Positions 41,173-49,114 of a DNA stretch of 64,000 bases are shown here, piece after piece. Origin of the DNA: DATBLE01 sp963775695 (GTDB taxonomy: Bacteria > Actinomycetota > Thermoleophilia > Gaiellales > Gaiellaceae); NCBI GenBank assembly GCA_963775695.1, contig CAVZJU010000003.1, forward strand, positions 186,001-250,000, in the 5' to 3' direction. Both the position numbers and the translations under genes were made by a program. Numbering within the stretch: position 1 is the first letter of the stretch; the number at the start of each line of letters is the position of its first letter. The notes below the pieces were generated by a model. The model was not told the DNA's origin, ran no database searches, and saw only the letters and a program-made list of their open reading frames with translations.

Positions 41173-41775
41173 CTAGGCGGGTGCGACGAACGCGAGCAGC
41201 TCGTCCTTCGCGCCGTGGACTATCGGGTCGCCGTGCGCGAGCAGGAGGCGGTCGAAGTCGAGCTCGAGCAGACGGCGGTACGCGTCGCGCAGGCCCGCCT
41301 TCGTCAGCTCCGGGTCATCCATGAGCTCGTCGGGGACAAACCGCAGCGGTCCGTCGTCAGGCCAGCGGACGACCCCGTCCGCGCAAGCGAGCGCGCGGTG
41401 CGCCGGTACGTGGAGAGCGCACTCGTCCGCACAGATCGCGTCCACCTCGTAGACCACGACGCCGCCCGGCAGCTCGTCGTCGAACTCGAACGGCTCGACC
41501 GGCCCGCGTCCCTCGAGCTCGTGGAGCCCGTTGCGGACACAGTGCACCGTGCAGCCGAAGGCGTCGCGCAGCTTCCACGCGTCGCGGTCGTGGTGGCGGT
41601 TCGTGAGCAGGAGGTGCTCGGGTCGGCCGTGGTCGTCGAACCACCCGAGGCCCTCCGGCGGGATCATCGGGTCGATCAACACGCGCTCCGCCGCGAAGTA
41701 GTACGAACTGACCTTGCTGCCGATGCTCTCCCGGAGCGCCTTCCAGTGCCAGAGCCCGGACACGATCTCCTCCAC
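41173..41775 (-). CDS. Metallo-beta-lactamase-fold-like protein
   Basis: 200 residues from the GTG at 41775. The fold-like order S-S-Y-Y-F-A-A-E-R-V-L-I-D-P, L-L-L-T-N-R-H-H-D-R-D and L-L-L-A-H-G-D-P-I resembles MBL hydrolases. The H-x-H-x-D-H motif is reduced to H-H-D-R-D, so metal binding is probably altered. Function unknown. Confidence 0.65.
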   Translation of the reverse strand: MEEIVSGLWHWKALRESIGSKVSSYYFAAERVLIDPMIPPEGLGWFDDHGRPEHLLLTNRHHDRDAWKLRDAFGCTVHCVRNGLHELEGRGPVEPFEFDDELPGGVVVYEVDAICADECALHVPAHRALACADGVVRWPDDGPLRFVPDELMDDPELTKAGLRDAYRRLLELDFDRLLLAHGDPIVHGAKDELLAFVAPA

Positions 41776-41912
41776 GACCCGAGCGTACCTCGACCGCGGG
41801 GTCGGGAGCCGTGTCGTTGAGCGCCTCGAAGGAGGTGCCATCGCACGCCGACTTTGTAAGAGCGTCGTCTAATGTGGCAACGCGGCCTGTCCGCGTGAGG
41901 TAACGTTGTCTG

Positions 41913-41974
41913 TGTGGACGACAAAGCTCCTTTCAGTGACGCCTAGCAGCCGCGCCCTCGGCCTGTCGTCCACA
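41913..41974. promoter_or_regulatory. 11-bp inverted repeat upstream of the integrase unit
   Basis: TGTGGACGACA (41913-41923) and TGTCGTCCACA (41964-41974) are perfect inverted copies 40 bases apart, 44 bases before the small gene. They could be arm-type recombinase sites or a repressor operator. A second short hairpin (ACGCGG-N5-CCGCGT) is at 41880. Confidence 0.5.
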
Positions 41975-42017
41975 GCGCTCGGTCGGGGGCGCGCCTGCTG
42001 GGCGAGAGGAGGCCAAG

Positions 42018-42194
42018 GTGGCCAAGAGACCCCTCACGAAGCGCCCAGATGGCTGGCTGGCACGCGCCGAAGTTGATGGCGTCGAGTACAGCCGCGCGTT
42101 CGCGGACAGGCAGGAGGCACGTCGCTGGCTCAGCCAGCTGCAGTTGAAGCAGGCGCTATCCGACCAGTTGCGGAAGGAGATGGAGCCGCGATGA
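42018..42194 (+). CDS. Small integrase-associated DNA-binding protein
   Basis: 58 residues from a GTG. D-G-W-L-A-R-A-E-V-D-G-V-E-Y-S-R-A-F-A-D followed by E-A-R-R-W-L-S-Q-L resembles the N-terminal arm-binding domain of tyrosine integrases, here as a separate gene. GAGAGGAGG precedes the start. Its TGA overlaps the integrase ATG. It may act as an excisionase or arm-binding subunit. Confidence 0.65.
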   Translation: MAKRPLTKRPDGWLARAEVDGVEYSRAFADRQEARRWLSQLQLKQALSDQLRKEMEPR

Positions 42195-43481
42195 GCGAGG
42201 TCGCCAAAGCGGGACGCAAACCAACCGGGAGCGTCGTCCTCGGGCACCGCAAGGACGGCACTCCCACCTACACGATCAGGTTCCAGGCATACGGCAAGCG
42301 CCGCACCGTGAAGCTCGGCTCAGCCGATGAGGGATGGACGCGGCAGAAGGCCGAAGAAGAACTCGCCAACGTGCTCGCGGACGTCAGGCGTGGCGTCTGG
42401 CAGCCGCCGACCCGAACGCCGGTCGCTGCCCCCATTGGGGAAATCACGTTCCGGCAGTTCGCCAGCGAGTGGTACGCGTCAAAGGAAAGCCAAGGTCTCG
42501 CACCGCGAACTCTCGAAGACCTGTACTGGGGCTTGACCAGGCACATCCTGCCCTGGTTCGAGAAGCACACTCTCAGCGAGATCACGCGGCAGGAGGTTGA
42601 TCGCTTCCGCGACTACAAGGCACGTGAAGGCGTGCTCTCAGCGAACACGATCAACAATGCTGCGCATGCTGTCCGCCGTTCTGGAGACGGCCGTCGAGTA
42701 CGACCATGTCTCCCTGAATGCTGCTCGTGGTCGTCGCCGTCGCCTGCCAGGCACGACTCCGCATCGTCCCTTCGTTCAGCCGGAACAACTGATGGCGCTC
42801 CTCGACGCCGCTGAGGAATACCACGCCGGTCGTGGCCGGCCCCTAGTCGCTGTGCTGGCCGGTGCCGGTCTACGCATTGAGGAAGCTCTCTCGCTTCAGC
42901 GGCAGCACGTCGATCTCGCCCGTGGGCACCTGACCGTCACGAAATCGAAGACGGAGGCAGGCGTACGAGTGGTGGACCTCACTCCGGCGCTTCGGGAGGA
43001 ACTTGCTCTCTGGCTGGATCGCTCCCCCCACAAGCAGCCCACCGATCTGGTGTTCCCGACTCAGCGTGGCCACCGAGACACGCGGCAGAACGTGCGCACT
43101 CGGCTGCTGGTGAAGGCGATCAACAAGGCCAACGAGAAGCTGGTGGCGGCCGGGATCCCGCCGATCCCAAGGATCTCACCACACGGGCTGAGGCGCACCT
43201 ACGCGTCGCTGCGTTGTGTGTGCGGCGACGATCCGGTGTACGTCGCTAGCCAGCTCGGTCACACCGATCCGACGTTCACCCTGCGGGTGTACGCGCAGGC
43301 GGTGCGCCACCGCTCGAAGCTCACTCCAGCGGAGCGGGACGCATTCGACCGCGCCGTTGATTGGGCGCATTTGGGCGCAGAACCCGCCTTCGGCGAGGTT
43401 GACCGCGTCTTGCTGGCAGCACCCACGGCGAGAGAATCGCCTGATTTGCAGGCGGTTCTCCTGCCTCGCACCGGCCCCTGA
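42191..43481 (+). pseudogene. Tyrosine recombinase (phage-type integrase) with one frameshift
   Basis: The first frame gives an AP2-like/SAM-like N-terminal DNA-binding part up to S-A-N-T-I-N-N. A one-base shift near 42656 continues M-L-R-M-L-S-A-V-L-E-T-A-V. The catalytic residues are intact downstream: R in G-A-G-L-R-I-E-E, H-x-x-R in H-G-L-R-R, H in L-G-H-T-D and Y in R-V-Y-A-Q. It ends next to the 26-bp direct repeat. The break may be a sequencing error or real inactivation; an ATG at 42657 could express the catalytic part alone. Confidence 0.85.
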
Positions 43482-43507
43482 AAAGGCCGAGAGCCCCGGC
43501 TGCGGCC
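43482..43507 (+). repeat. 26-bp direct repeat, right copy (possible att site)
   Basis: Identical to 11876-11901. It begins one base after the integrase stop, the usual place of an attachment site. The left arm of the following terminator lies inside it. Confidence 0.4.
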
Positions 43508-43519
43508 CCCGGGGCTCTC
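43489..43519 (+). terminator. Terminator after the integrase
   Basis: GAGAGCCCCGG pairs with CCGGGGCTCTC (11 bp) across a 9-base loop, then TTCTGT. Confidence 0.7.
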
Positions 43520-43581
43520 TTCTGTACAGACCTTCGCAGACAGGCGCCCTGGGTGATTCCTGCGGCGGACGCTGTCGAAGT

Positions 43582-43656
43582 GGCTTCGACTATAGAAGCC
43601 ATGTCCTGTTCTGTCAAGTAGGCGGGTGAAGCGATCTGCGCTAGGCTTACTTCACC
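43582..43656 (+). promoter_or_regulatory. Promoter region with two inverted repeats
   Basis: GGCTTC-GACTATA-GAAGCC (43582-43600) and GGTGAAG (43625-43631) with CTTCACC (43650-43656) precede the HTH-TPR gene. AAGGAGAG lies just after the second repeat as ribosome-binding site. These may be the regulator's own binding sites (inference). Confidence 0.5.
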
Positions 43657-43668
43657 AAGGAGAGAGGC

Positions 43669-45012
43669 ATGACCAGGGCGATTCGAGGCGAACATCTGCG
43701 GACGGCGAGCGGAAACGGTGAAGTCGGGCAGCGACTCCGTTCCCTGCGCGTCGCTGCCGGCCTGACCCAGAGCCAGCTCGCCCGCGGCCGCTTCTCGAAG
43801 GAGTACGTCAGCCAGATCGAGCGCGGGAAGACGCGGCCGAACGTGGAGACGCTCGAGTGGCTGGCCGCTCAGCTCGACGTCGAGCCGGCCTACCTGCTCG
43901 GCGGCGTCAGCGCCGAGGACCGCGGACGTGTGGAGGCGGCGTTGTCCCGGGCCGAGGCGCTCTCCGAGCAGGGCGAGCACACGGCCGCGACCCAGGCATT
44001 CGCGAACGGCCGCCAGGCGGTCGCCGAGACGGGCGCGGCCGACCTCGAGCTGCGCTCCCTGCTCGGCGAGACCTGGGCGCTCGCGCAGTCCGGCTCGGTG
44101 CGGGAGGCGCTCGGCATGCTCGAGCATGCCCGCGACCTGGCCGAAAGCCCGGCGTGCTCCGACGTCGACCGGGCGGCAGTCCTGTTCCGTTTCGGCGTGT
44201 GCCGCTACCACCTGTCCAGCATCTCGACGGCGGTCTCCCTGCTCAGCTCGGCGCTCGAGCTCGCCGACCGCTCGGGCCTTCCCTGCGACCTCCTGCGGGG
44301 CGACATCCTCGACTGGCGTTCCCGCTGCTACCGCCGGCAGCGCGACTGGCAGGCCGCTCGGGAGGACGTCGAGCGCGCGCTCGAGCTGGCGGAGGCCGGC
44401 CGCGACCGACGCTCGACCGCCCAGGCGTACTTCCAGGCCTCGCTCGTGGCCGAGCGGGAGGGGCACTGGCTGCTCGCCAGGACCTATGCGGAGCGGGCGC
44501 GCGGGTACTACGAGGAGCTCGAGGACCGGGCCAATGTCGGCCGTCTCCTGAACAACCTCGGCGGCCTGAACTTCACGCTCGGCAACCCCGAGCGGGCGGT
44601 CGAGCTGCTCAGGAGCGCGCACGAGGTCGCGCTCGAGTCCGGCGACGAGCCGGAGGCCGGGCTCGCGATGTGCTCACTGGCGCAGGTTCATCTCGACGTG
44701 TCCGAGCCGGGCTTGGCGGAGGGCGAAGCGTGGAAGGCGCTCGAGCTCTTCGGTGACCGGCCGGACTACTTGCAGGGAATCGGCACCGCGCAGCTCGTGC
44801 TGGGCCGCGCGCTGCTCGAGCAGGATCGTCTGAACGAGGCTGGAGAAATGCTTGTCGCTGCCGATAAGAGCTTCGAGCAGTTGTCCTCGGTCAGCCACCG
44901 GGCTGCGGCCTGGGTCGCGCAAGGCGATCTCGCACAGAAGCGCAATGCAGATCGTGAGGCGGCCCGCCTGTACCGGCGGGCAGCCGAGGCACTGCAGGAT
45001 TTCCGCTTCTAG
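43669..45012 (+). CDS. XRE-type HTH regulator with TPR domain
   Basis: 447 residues. The N-terminal HTH_3 is at about 18-80 (L-R-S-L-R-V-A-A-G-L-T-Q-S-Q-L-A, then F-S-K-E-Y-V-S-Q-I-E-R-G-K-T-R-P). About eight TPR units follow (A-L-G-M-L-E-H-A-R-D-L-A, N-V-G-R-L-L-N-N-L-G-G-L, A-V-E-L-L-R-S-A-H-E-V-A). The layout resembles the peptide-sensing RNPP/Rgg regulators of Firmicutes. An 11-codon gene follows 18 bases downstream. Two inverted repeats in its promoter suggest autoregulation. Confidence 0.88.
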   Translation: MTRAIRGEHLRTASGNGEVGQRLRSLRVAAGLTQSQLARGRFSKEYVSQIERGKTRPNVETLEWLAAQLDVEPAYLLGGVSAEDRGRVEAALSRAEALSEQGEHTAATQAFANGRQAVAETGAADLELRSLLGETWALAQSGSVREALGMLEHARDLAESPACSDVDRAAVLFRFGVCRYHLSSISTAVSLLSSALELADRSGLPCDLLRGDILDWRSRCYRRQRDWQAAREDVERALELAEAGRDRRSTAQAYFQASLVAEREGHWLLARTYAERARGYYEELEDRANVGRLLNNLGGLNFTLGNPERAVELLRSAHEVALESGDEPEAGLAMCSLAQVHLDVSEPGLAEGEAWKALELFGDRPDYLQGIGTAQLVLGRALLEQDRLNEAGEMLVAADKSFEQLSSVSHRAAAWVAQGDLAQKRNADREAARLYRRAAEALQDFRF

Positions 45013-45030
45013 CCGAAAGGAGACATAGGC

Positions 45031-45066
45031 GTGCTGGTCAAGGCCTATTCCGACGGCCCTCGTTAG
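45031..45066 (+). CDS. 11-residue peptide gene after the HTH-TPR regulator
   Basis: GTG-to-TAG frame encoding M-L-V-K-A-Y-S-D-G-P-R. AAAGGAG lies eight bases upstream, an ideal position, 3 to 9 bases after the regulator's stop. There is no signal peptide, so if real it would act inside the cell or be exported by a dedicated transporter. It could be a cognate ligand, a leader, or chance. Confidence 0.4.
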   Translation: MLVKAYSDGPR

Positions 45067-45109
45067 TTCGAGCCACCGGCTGCGGCCGGCCGGGATCTAG
45101 ACTCGAGGC

Positions 45110-46021
45110 GTGCGGCACGCGCGCCTCCTCGTCGTGCTGGCCGCAGCGCTGGGTGTCGCGGGCTGCGGGCGCAGCACAAACGTCAATGGCAGCGCCGAGC
45201 CGGGAACGCTGGGCGCCGAGCTCGCGCGGACCGGCCCCGACATCGCGCTGATCCAGGGCACGTCCGACTATGCGGTCGGTCCCGTCCGGGTGACCTTCCT
45301 CGTGATCGACTCGAAGTCGAAATCGATCGAGCGGCCGCACGCCCGTGTCTGGGTCGGGCCCTCGCTCGACGCGCCGCCGACCACCTCGACCGAGGCGGTG
45401 CTCGAGCCGATCGGCATTCCCGGGAAGTCCGAGTCGGCGACCGGCGACGTCACCCGGATCTACGTCGCCCGCTTCAGCTTGTCCAAGCCGGGCAAGTACA
45501 CGCTCGTCGCCCAGCCGGACGGGGCGAAGATCCAGGGGATCGCCACCCTCGACGTGCGACGGCGCCCGCAGGCGCCCGCGGTCGGCGACCGGGCGATCCC
45601 GTCGCGGACGCCGACGCTCGCCTCCGCACACGGCGACGTCGCCTCGCTGACGACGGCCAACCCGCCCGACAGGTCGCTGCTCCGGTACTCGGTCGGTGAA
45701 TCGGTGAAGGCCCACGCGCCGTTCGTGCTCGTGTTCGCGACCCCGAAGTTCTGCAGCTCGCGAACCTGTGGGCCGGTGGTCGACGTCGCCCAGGCCGTCC
45801 AGCTCCGTTTCGCCGGCAGCGGCGTCCGGTTCATCCACGTCGAGGTCTACACCGACAACAACCCCGCGCAGGGCTTCAACCGTTGGTTCCGGGAGTGGCG
45901 GCTGCCGAGCGAGCCGTGGGTCTTCCTGGTCGGCCGCGACGGGCGGATCAGGGCCCGTTTCGAAGGCTCGGTGTCGGCCGCCGAGCTGAGCGCGGCGGTT
46001 CAGCGCTTGCTCAGCGCCTGA
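45110..46021 (+). CDS. Thioredoxin-like lipoprotein
   Basis: 303 residues. Lipobox L-G-V-A-G-C-G gives acylation at about Cys20. A beta-rich domain (V-R-V-T-F-L-V-I-D, P-G-K-Y-T-L-V-A-Q-P) is followed by a thioredoxin-like part with C-S-S-R-T-C (C-x4-C) and W-V-F-L-V-G-R-D-G-R-I. It is extracytoplasmic, anchored to the membrane, and might be a disulfide or copper-handling protein. The C-x4-C differs from the normal C-x2-C. Confidence 0.8.
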   Translation: MRHARLLVVLAAALGVAGCGRSTNVNGSAEPGTLGAELARTGPDIALIQGTSDYAVGPVRVTFLVIDSKSKSIERPHARVWVGPSLDAPPTTSTEAVLEPIGIPGKSESATGDVTRIYVARFSLSKPGKYTLVAQPDGAKIQGIATLDVRRRPQAPAVGDRAIPSRTPTLASAHGDVASLTTANPPDRSLLRYSVGESVKAHAPFVLVFATPKFCSSRTCGPVVDVAQAVQLRFAGSGVRFIHVEVYTDNNPAQGFNRWFREWRLPSEPWVFLVGRDGRIRARFEGSVSAAELSAAVQRLLSA

Positions 46022-46096
46022 CCCCGAAGGGGTCTGATCCCGCAGACGGATACGGGCCTCGCCTCTGCAGGGGCTGCCGCGACTGGGGACAGTCCC
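46019..46096. repeat. REP-like palindromes
   Basis: GACCCCGAAGGGGTCTGATCCC begins at the lipoprotein stop, and GGGGACAGTCCC occurs at 46085. Both are variants of the motif at 54166 and in nadE. The first hairpin could end the transcript. Confidence 0.5.
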
Positions 46097-46108
46097 TACC
46101 ATCCAGGC

Positions 46109-47134
46109 ATGGCCGTGAAGCTCACCGAGCTCGTCACCTCGGGCGGCTGCGCGGCCAAGTACCCCGCCGCCCGGCTCCAGGAGCTGCTCACCGGACTCGT
46201 CCCCGCGGAGGCGGAGGATCTGCTCGTCGGGCTCTCTCCGGCCGACGACGCTGCCGTCTACCGGCTCGACGACAGCACGGCGCTCGTCTTCACGCTCGAC
46301 TTCTTCCCGCCGCTCGTCGACGACCCTCGTGACTTCGGGACGATCGCAGCGACGAACGCCCTCAACGACGTCTTCGCGATGGGTGGACGCCCGCTGCTGG
46401 CCCTGTCGATCGCCGAGTTCCCCGAGGAGCTGCCGCAGGAGACGGTGGCGGCGATCCTCGAGGCCGCCGACCAGCAGGTGCGCGAGGCGGGCGCGATCCT
46501 GGCCGGCGGGCATACGATTCGCGACCGGGAGCCGAAGTACGGGCTGGCGGTCGTGGGGACGGTGCACCCCGATGGCATCTGGCCGAAGTCCGGCGCCCGC
46601 CCCGGTGACGCGCTGCTCCTGACGAAGCCGCTCGGCACGGGGCTCGTCCTGCACGGGGCCGGGCGTGGGCTTGCCGGCGACGAGGACGTGCGCTCCGCCG
46701 TCGGGTGGATGACCACGCTGAACCGTGACTGGGCCGACGTCCTGCGCGCGTTCCGGCCGAACGCGGTCACCGACGTCACCGGCTTCGGACTGCTCGGCCA
46801 CGCGTACGAGACGGCAGAACGCAGCGGCGTGCGGCTGGCGCTGGAGTCGGACCGGTGGCCGGTCCTCGACGGCGCTCTCGGGGTCGCCCGCGCCGGGGAG
46901 AGGACGGGCGGCGACCGGCGCAACCGCGACTTCGCCGCCGCGCACGTGACCGTGGCCGGCGGCGTCGACGAGGGGGCCGTTGCGCTGGGCTGGGATCCCC
47001 AGACTGCCGGCGGGCTGCTCGTCTCGCTCCCCGCGGATCGCGCTCCTGCTCTGCAGGCGGAGTGGGAGGCGCGTGGCCTCTTCGGACGCCGGATCGGGCG
47101 CGTCGAAGCAGGCTCCGGCGTCCACGTCGACTGA
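46109..47134 (+). CDS. selD: Selenide, water dikinase (selenophosphate synthetase)
   Basis: 341 residues. The active-site motif is T-S-G-G-C-A-A-K, with Cys14 and Lys17 in the place of E. coli Cys17/Lys20, so it is the cysteine form. Further motifs are D-D-A-A-V-Y, D-F-F-P-P-L-V-D-D-P, N-A-L-N-D-V-F-A-M-G-G and D-V-T-G-F-G-L-L-G-H. It makes selenophosphate for selenocysteine or selenouridine. No selA, selB, selC or selU is in the window. Confidence 0.94.
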   Translation: MAVKLTELVTSGGCAAKYPAARLQELLTGLVPAEAEDLLVGLSPADDAAVYRLDDSTALVFTLDFFPPLVDDPRDFGTIAATNALNDVFAMGGRPLLALSIAEFPEELPQETVAAILEAADQQVREAGAILAGGHTIRDREPKYGLAVVGTVHPDGIWPKSGARPGDALLLTKPLGTGLVLHGAGRGLAGDEDVRSAVGWMTTLNRDWADVLRAFRPNAVTDVTGFGLLGHAYETAERSGVRLALESDRWPVLDGALGVARAGERTGGDRRNRDFAAAHVTVAGGVDEGAVALGWDPQTAGGLLVSLPADRAPALQAEWEARGLFGRRIGRVEAGSGVHVD

Positions 47135-47154
47135 CGCGGACTACACTCGGGCAC

Positions 47155-48087
47155 GTGCACGTCGAGACCACGCGCCTCTCCCGGCTGCGCGCACTCGAGC
47201 TCTCTCCCGCCGCCTTCCGGCGCATCGCGATCCTGTCTGTCGCGGCGTTGTGGCTGATCGTCTCGACCGGAGCCGTCGTCCGCCTGACGAGCTCCGGGCT
47301 GGGCTGCGAGCACTGGCCCGGGTGCCAGCCGGGCCAGCCGTTCCCGGAGAAGGGCTACCACTCGTACATCGAGTTCGGGAACCGGATGGTCGCGAGCGTG
47401 ACGATCGTCCTGACGCTCGCGCTCGCGGTCGGCGCCTGGTTGACGCGCGCGCTGCCGCGCTGGGCGCGCTGGGTGGCGGTGGCCACGTTCCTCGGCACGG
47501 CGGCACAGGCGCCGCTGGGTGCCATCACCGTCTACGCACATCTCCATCCGGCGCTGGTCATCCCGCACCTCCTGCTCTCGGTCGCAGTGCTCGGCGCCGC
47601 CGTCGTCGTAGGGGTCGAGGCATCGGCCCTCGACCGGGGCCACGCCCCGCCGCTCGACCACGAGCCGCGGCTCGCGGGCGTGGGCGTGGCGATCGCCTGC
47701 TTCGCGCTGCTCGCGTCCGGGACGATCGCGACCGCTGCAGGGCCACACTCGGGCGGAAAGGACGTCTACCGTCTCTGGCGGCTGCACCCGGCGCTCCTGC
47801 TGCACGGCGCTGCGGTCGCCGTCCTCGGCTGCAGTTTGATGTTCCTGATCGGCTACCTGCTCGCCCGACGCTCGACGATCGGCGGGCGCTACGCGGTCGG
47901 CGCCGTCGGGCTCGCCGCGCTCGTGCTCGTGCAGATGGCCCTCGGCGACATCCAGTACCGCACGCATCTTCCCTGGGGGCTCGTGCTCGTCCACGTCGCG
48001 GTTGCGGCGACGGTGTGGGCGGCGACGGTCGCCTTCGTGACGCTCATGTGGCGCCCCGTTGCCGCCGTGCGTTCCGGTTCGACGTAG
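47155..48087 (+). CDS. ctaA: Heme A synthase, CtaA/Cox15 family
   Basis: 310 residues with eight helices. The loop L-G-C-E-H-W-P-G-C-Q-P-G carries the conserved cysteine pair. Haem-ligand histidines are in Y-A-H-L-H-P-A, L-V-I-P-H-L-L, R-L-H-P-A-L-L-L-H-G and V-L-V-H-V-A. E-F-G-N-R replaces E-x-x-H-R, as in other actinobacterial CtaA. It oxidises haem O to haem A for cytochrome aa3. GTG at 47155, 20 bases after selD. Confidence 0.92.
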   Translation: MHVETTRLSRLRALELSPAAFRRIAILSVAALWLIVSTGAVVRLTSSGLGCEHWPGCQPGQPFPEKGYHSYIEFGNRMVASVTIVLTLALAVGAWLTRALPRWARWVAVATFLGTAAQAPLGAITVYAHLHPALVIPHLLLSVAVLGAAVVVGVEASALDRGHAPPLDHEPRLAGVGVAIACFALLASGTIATAAGPHSGGKDVYRLWRLHPALLLHGAAVAVLGCSLMFLIGYLLARRSTIGGRYAVGAVGLAALVLVQMALGDIQYRTHLPWGLVLVHVAVAATVWAATVAFVTLMWRPVAAVRSGST

Positions 48088-48096
48088 ACTGGCTCG

Positions 48097-48978
48097 ATGG
48101 CCGAGCTCCACGTGGCCCGCCGTCCCACACTCGAGCGGCCGGTTCTCGTCGCCGCATTCCGCGGCTGGAACGACGGAGGCCAGGGCGCCTCGCTGGCCGC
48201 CGGCTACCTGGCGAAGGCATGGGACGCACGGAGGTTCGCCGAGATCGATCCGGAAGGGTTCTTCGACTTCCAGACGACCCGGCCCCAGGTACGGCTCGAG
48301 GAGGGTTTCACGCGGAGGATCGACTGGCCGGAGACGGTCTTCTACCACGCTCGGCCCGAGGGGTTGGGGCGCGACGCCGTCCTCCTGCTCGGCATCGAGC
48401 CGAACCTCCGCTGGCGGACGTTCTCCGGGCTGATCGTCGACTTCGCCAAGGAGCTCCAGGTCGAGTTGATGGTCACGCTCGGCGCGTTGCTCGCCGACGT
48501 GCCGCACACCCGCGACGCGCCCGTCACCGGCAGCGCGACCGACCCGGCCCTCATCGAGGAACTCGGCCTCCAGGCCTCGCGCTACGAGGGCCCGACCGGC
48601 ATCGTCGGCGTCGTCCACGACGCCTGCAAGCGCGCGAACATCCCGTCGGCGAGCCTCTGGGCCGCGGTTCCCCACTACGTCTCGCTGGCGCCGAGCCCGA
48701 AGGCGGCCGCTGCGCTGTGCGGCCGGCTCGCCGACCTACTCGATGCCGAGATCGACACCACCGAGCTCGACGAGGCGGCCGAGGCCTACGTCCGCCAGGT
48801 CAGCGAGGCGATCGCGACCGACGAGGAGACGGCCGCCTACGTCGAGGAGCTCGAGCGGCGTGCGGACGAGATCGACGAGTCGGACATCCCCTCGGGCGAG
48901 TCGCTGGCGGCGGAGCTCTCCCGCTTCCTGCGCGAGCGCGACGAGCAGGGCGACGGCCCGGCCGCGACCGAGCAGTAG
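48097..48978 (+). CDS. PAC2 family protein
   Basis: 293 residues, near the usual size. F-R-G-W-N-D-G-G-Q-G-A-S near residue 20, then G-I-E-P-N-L-R-W-R, L-L-A-D-V-P-H-T-R and S-L-W-A-A-V-P-H-Y are the PAC2 core also found in proteasome assembly chaperones. The C-terminal third is acidic (E-E-L-E-R-R-A-D-E-I-D-E). Actinobacteria use related proteins near proteasome genes, but none are in this window. It is 9 bases after ctaA. Confidence 0.9.
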   Translation: MAELHVARRPTLERPVLVAAFRGWNDGGQGASLAAGYLAKAWDARRFAEIDPEGFFDFQTTRPQVRLEEGFTRRIDWPETVFYHARPEGLGRDAVLLLGIEPNLRWRTFSGLIVDFAKELQVELMVTLGALLADVPHTRDAPVTGSATDPALIEELGLQASRYEGPTGIVGVVHDACKRANIPSASLWAAVPHYVSLAPSPKAAAALCGRLADLLDAEIDTTELDEAAEAYVRQVSEAIATDEETAAYVEELERRADEIDESDIPSGESLAAELSRFLRERDEQGDGPAATEQ

Positions 48979-49088
48979 GCGTTTTCCGCCGCCGCGACCG
49001 ACATGGCGGGCGCGGCCCGCTGCGGCGTGTTTCGCCGGCGTGTTTCGCGGGTGATGCGAGCGCAGCGAGCGAAACGAGGAGGGGCTCG

Positions 49089-49109
49089 TGGGGGAACGTA
49101 GTTCCCCCA
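49089..49109. terminator. Bidirectional hairpin between PAC2 and DipZ genes
   Basis: TGGGGGAAC-GTA-GTTCCCCCA, 9-bp stem with a 3-base loop, between convergent genes. Confidence 0.6.
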
Positions 49110-49114
49110 TGTGA

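Noticed and set aside
43454..43475. tRNA T-arm-like stem (GCAGG, 7-base loop, CCTGC) at the integrase end
   Set aside because: The loop is CGGTTCT instead of TTCRANY, no other tRNA arms fit, and it lies in the integrase coding sequence.
45038..48675. Very long minus-strand frames across selD, ctaA and the PAC2 gene
   Set aside because: All three + strand genes have full motifs; the antisense frames are GC-rich artefacts.
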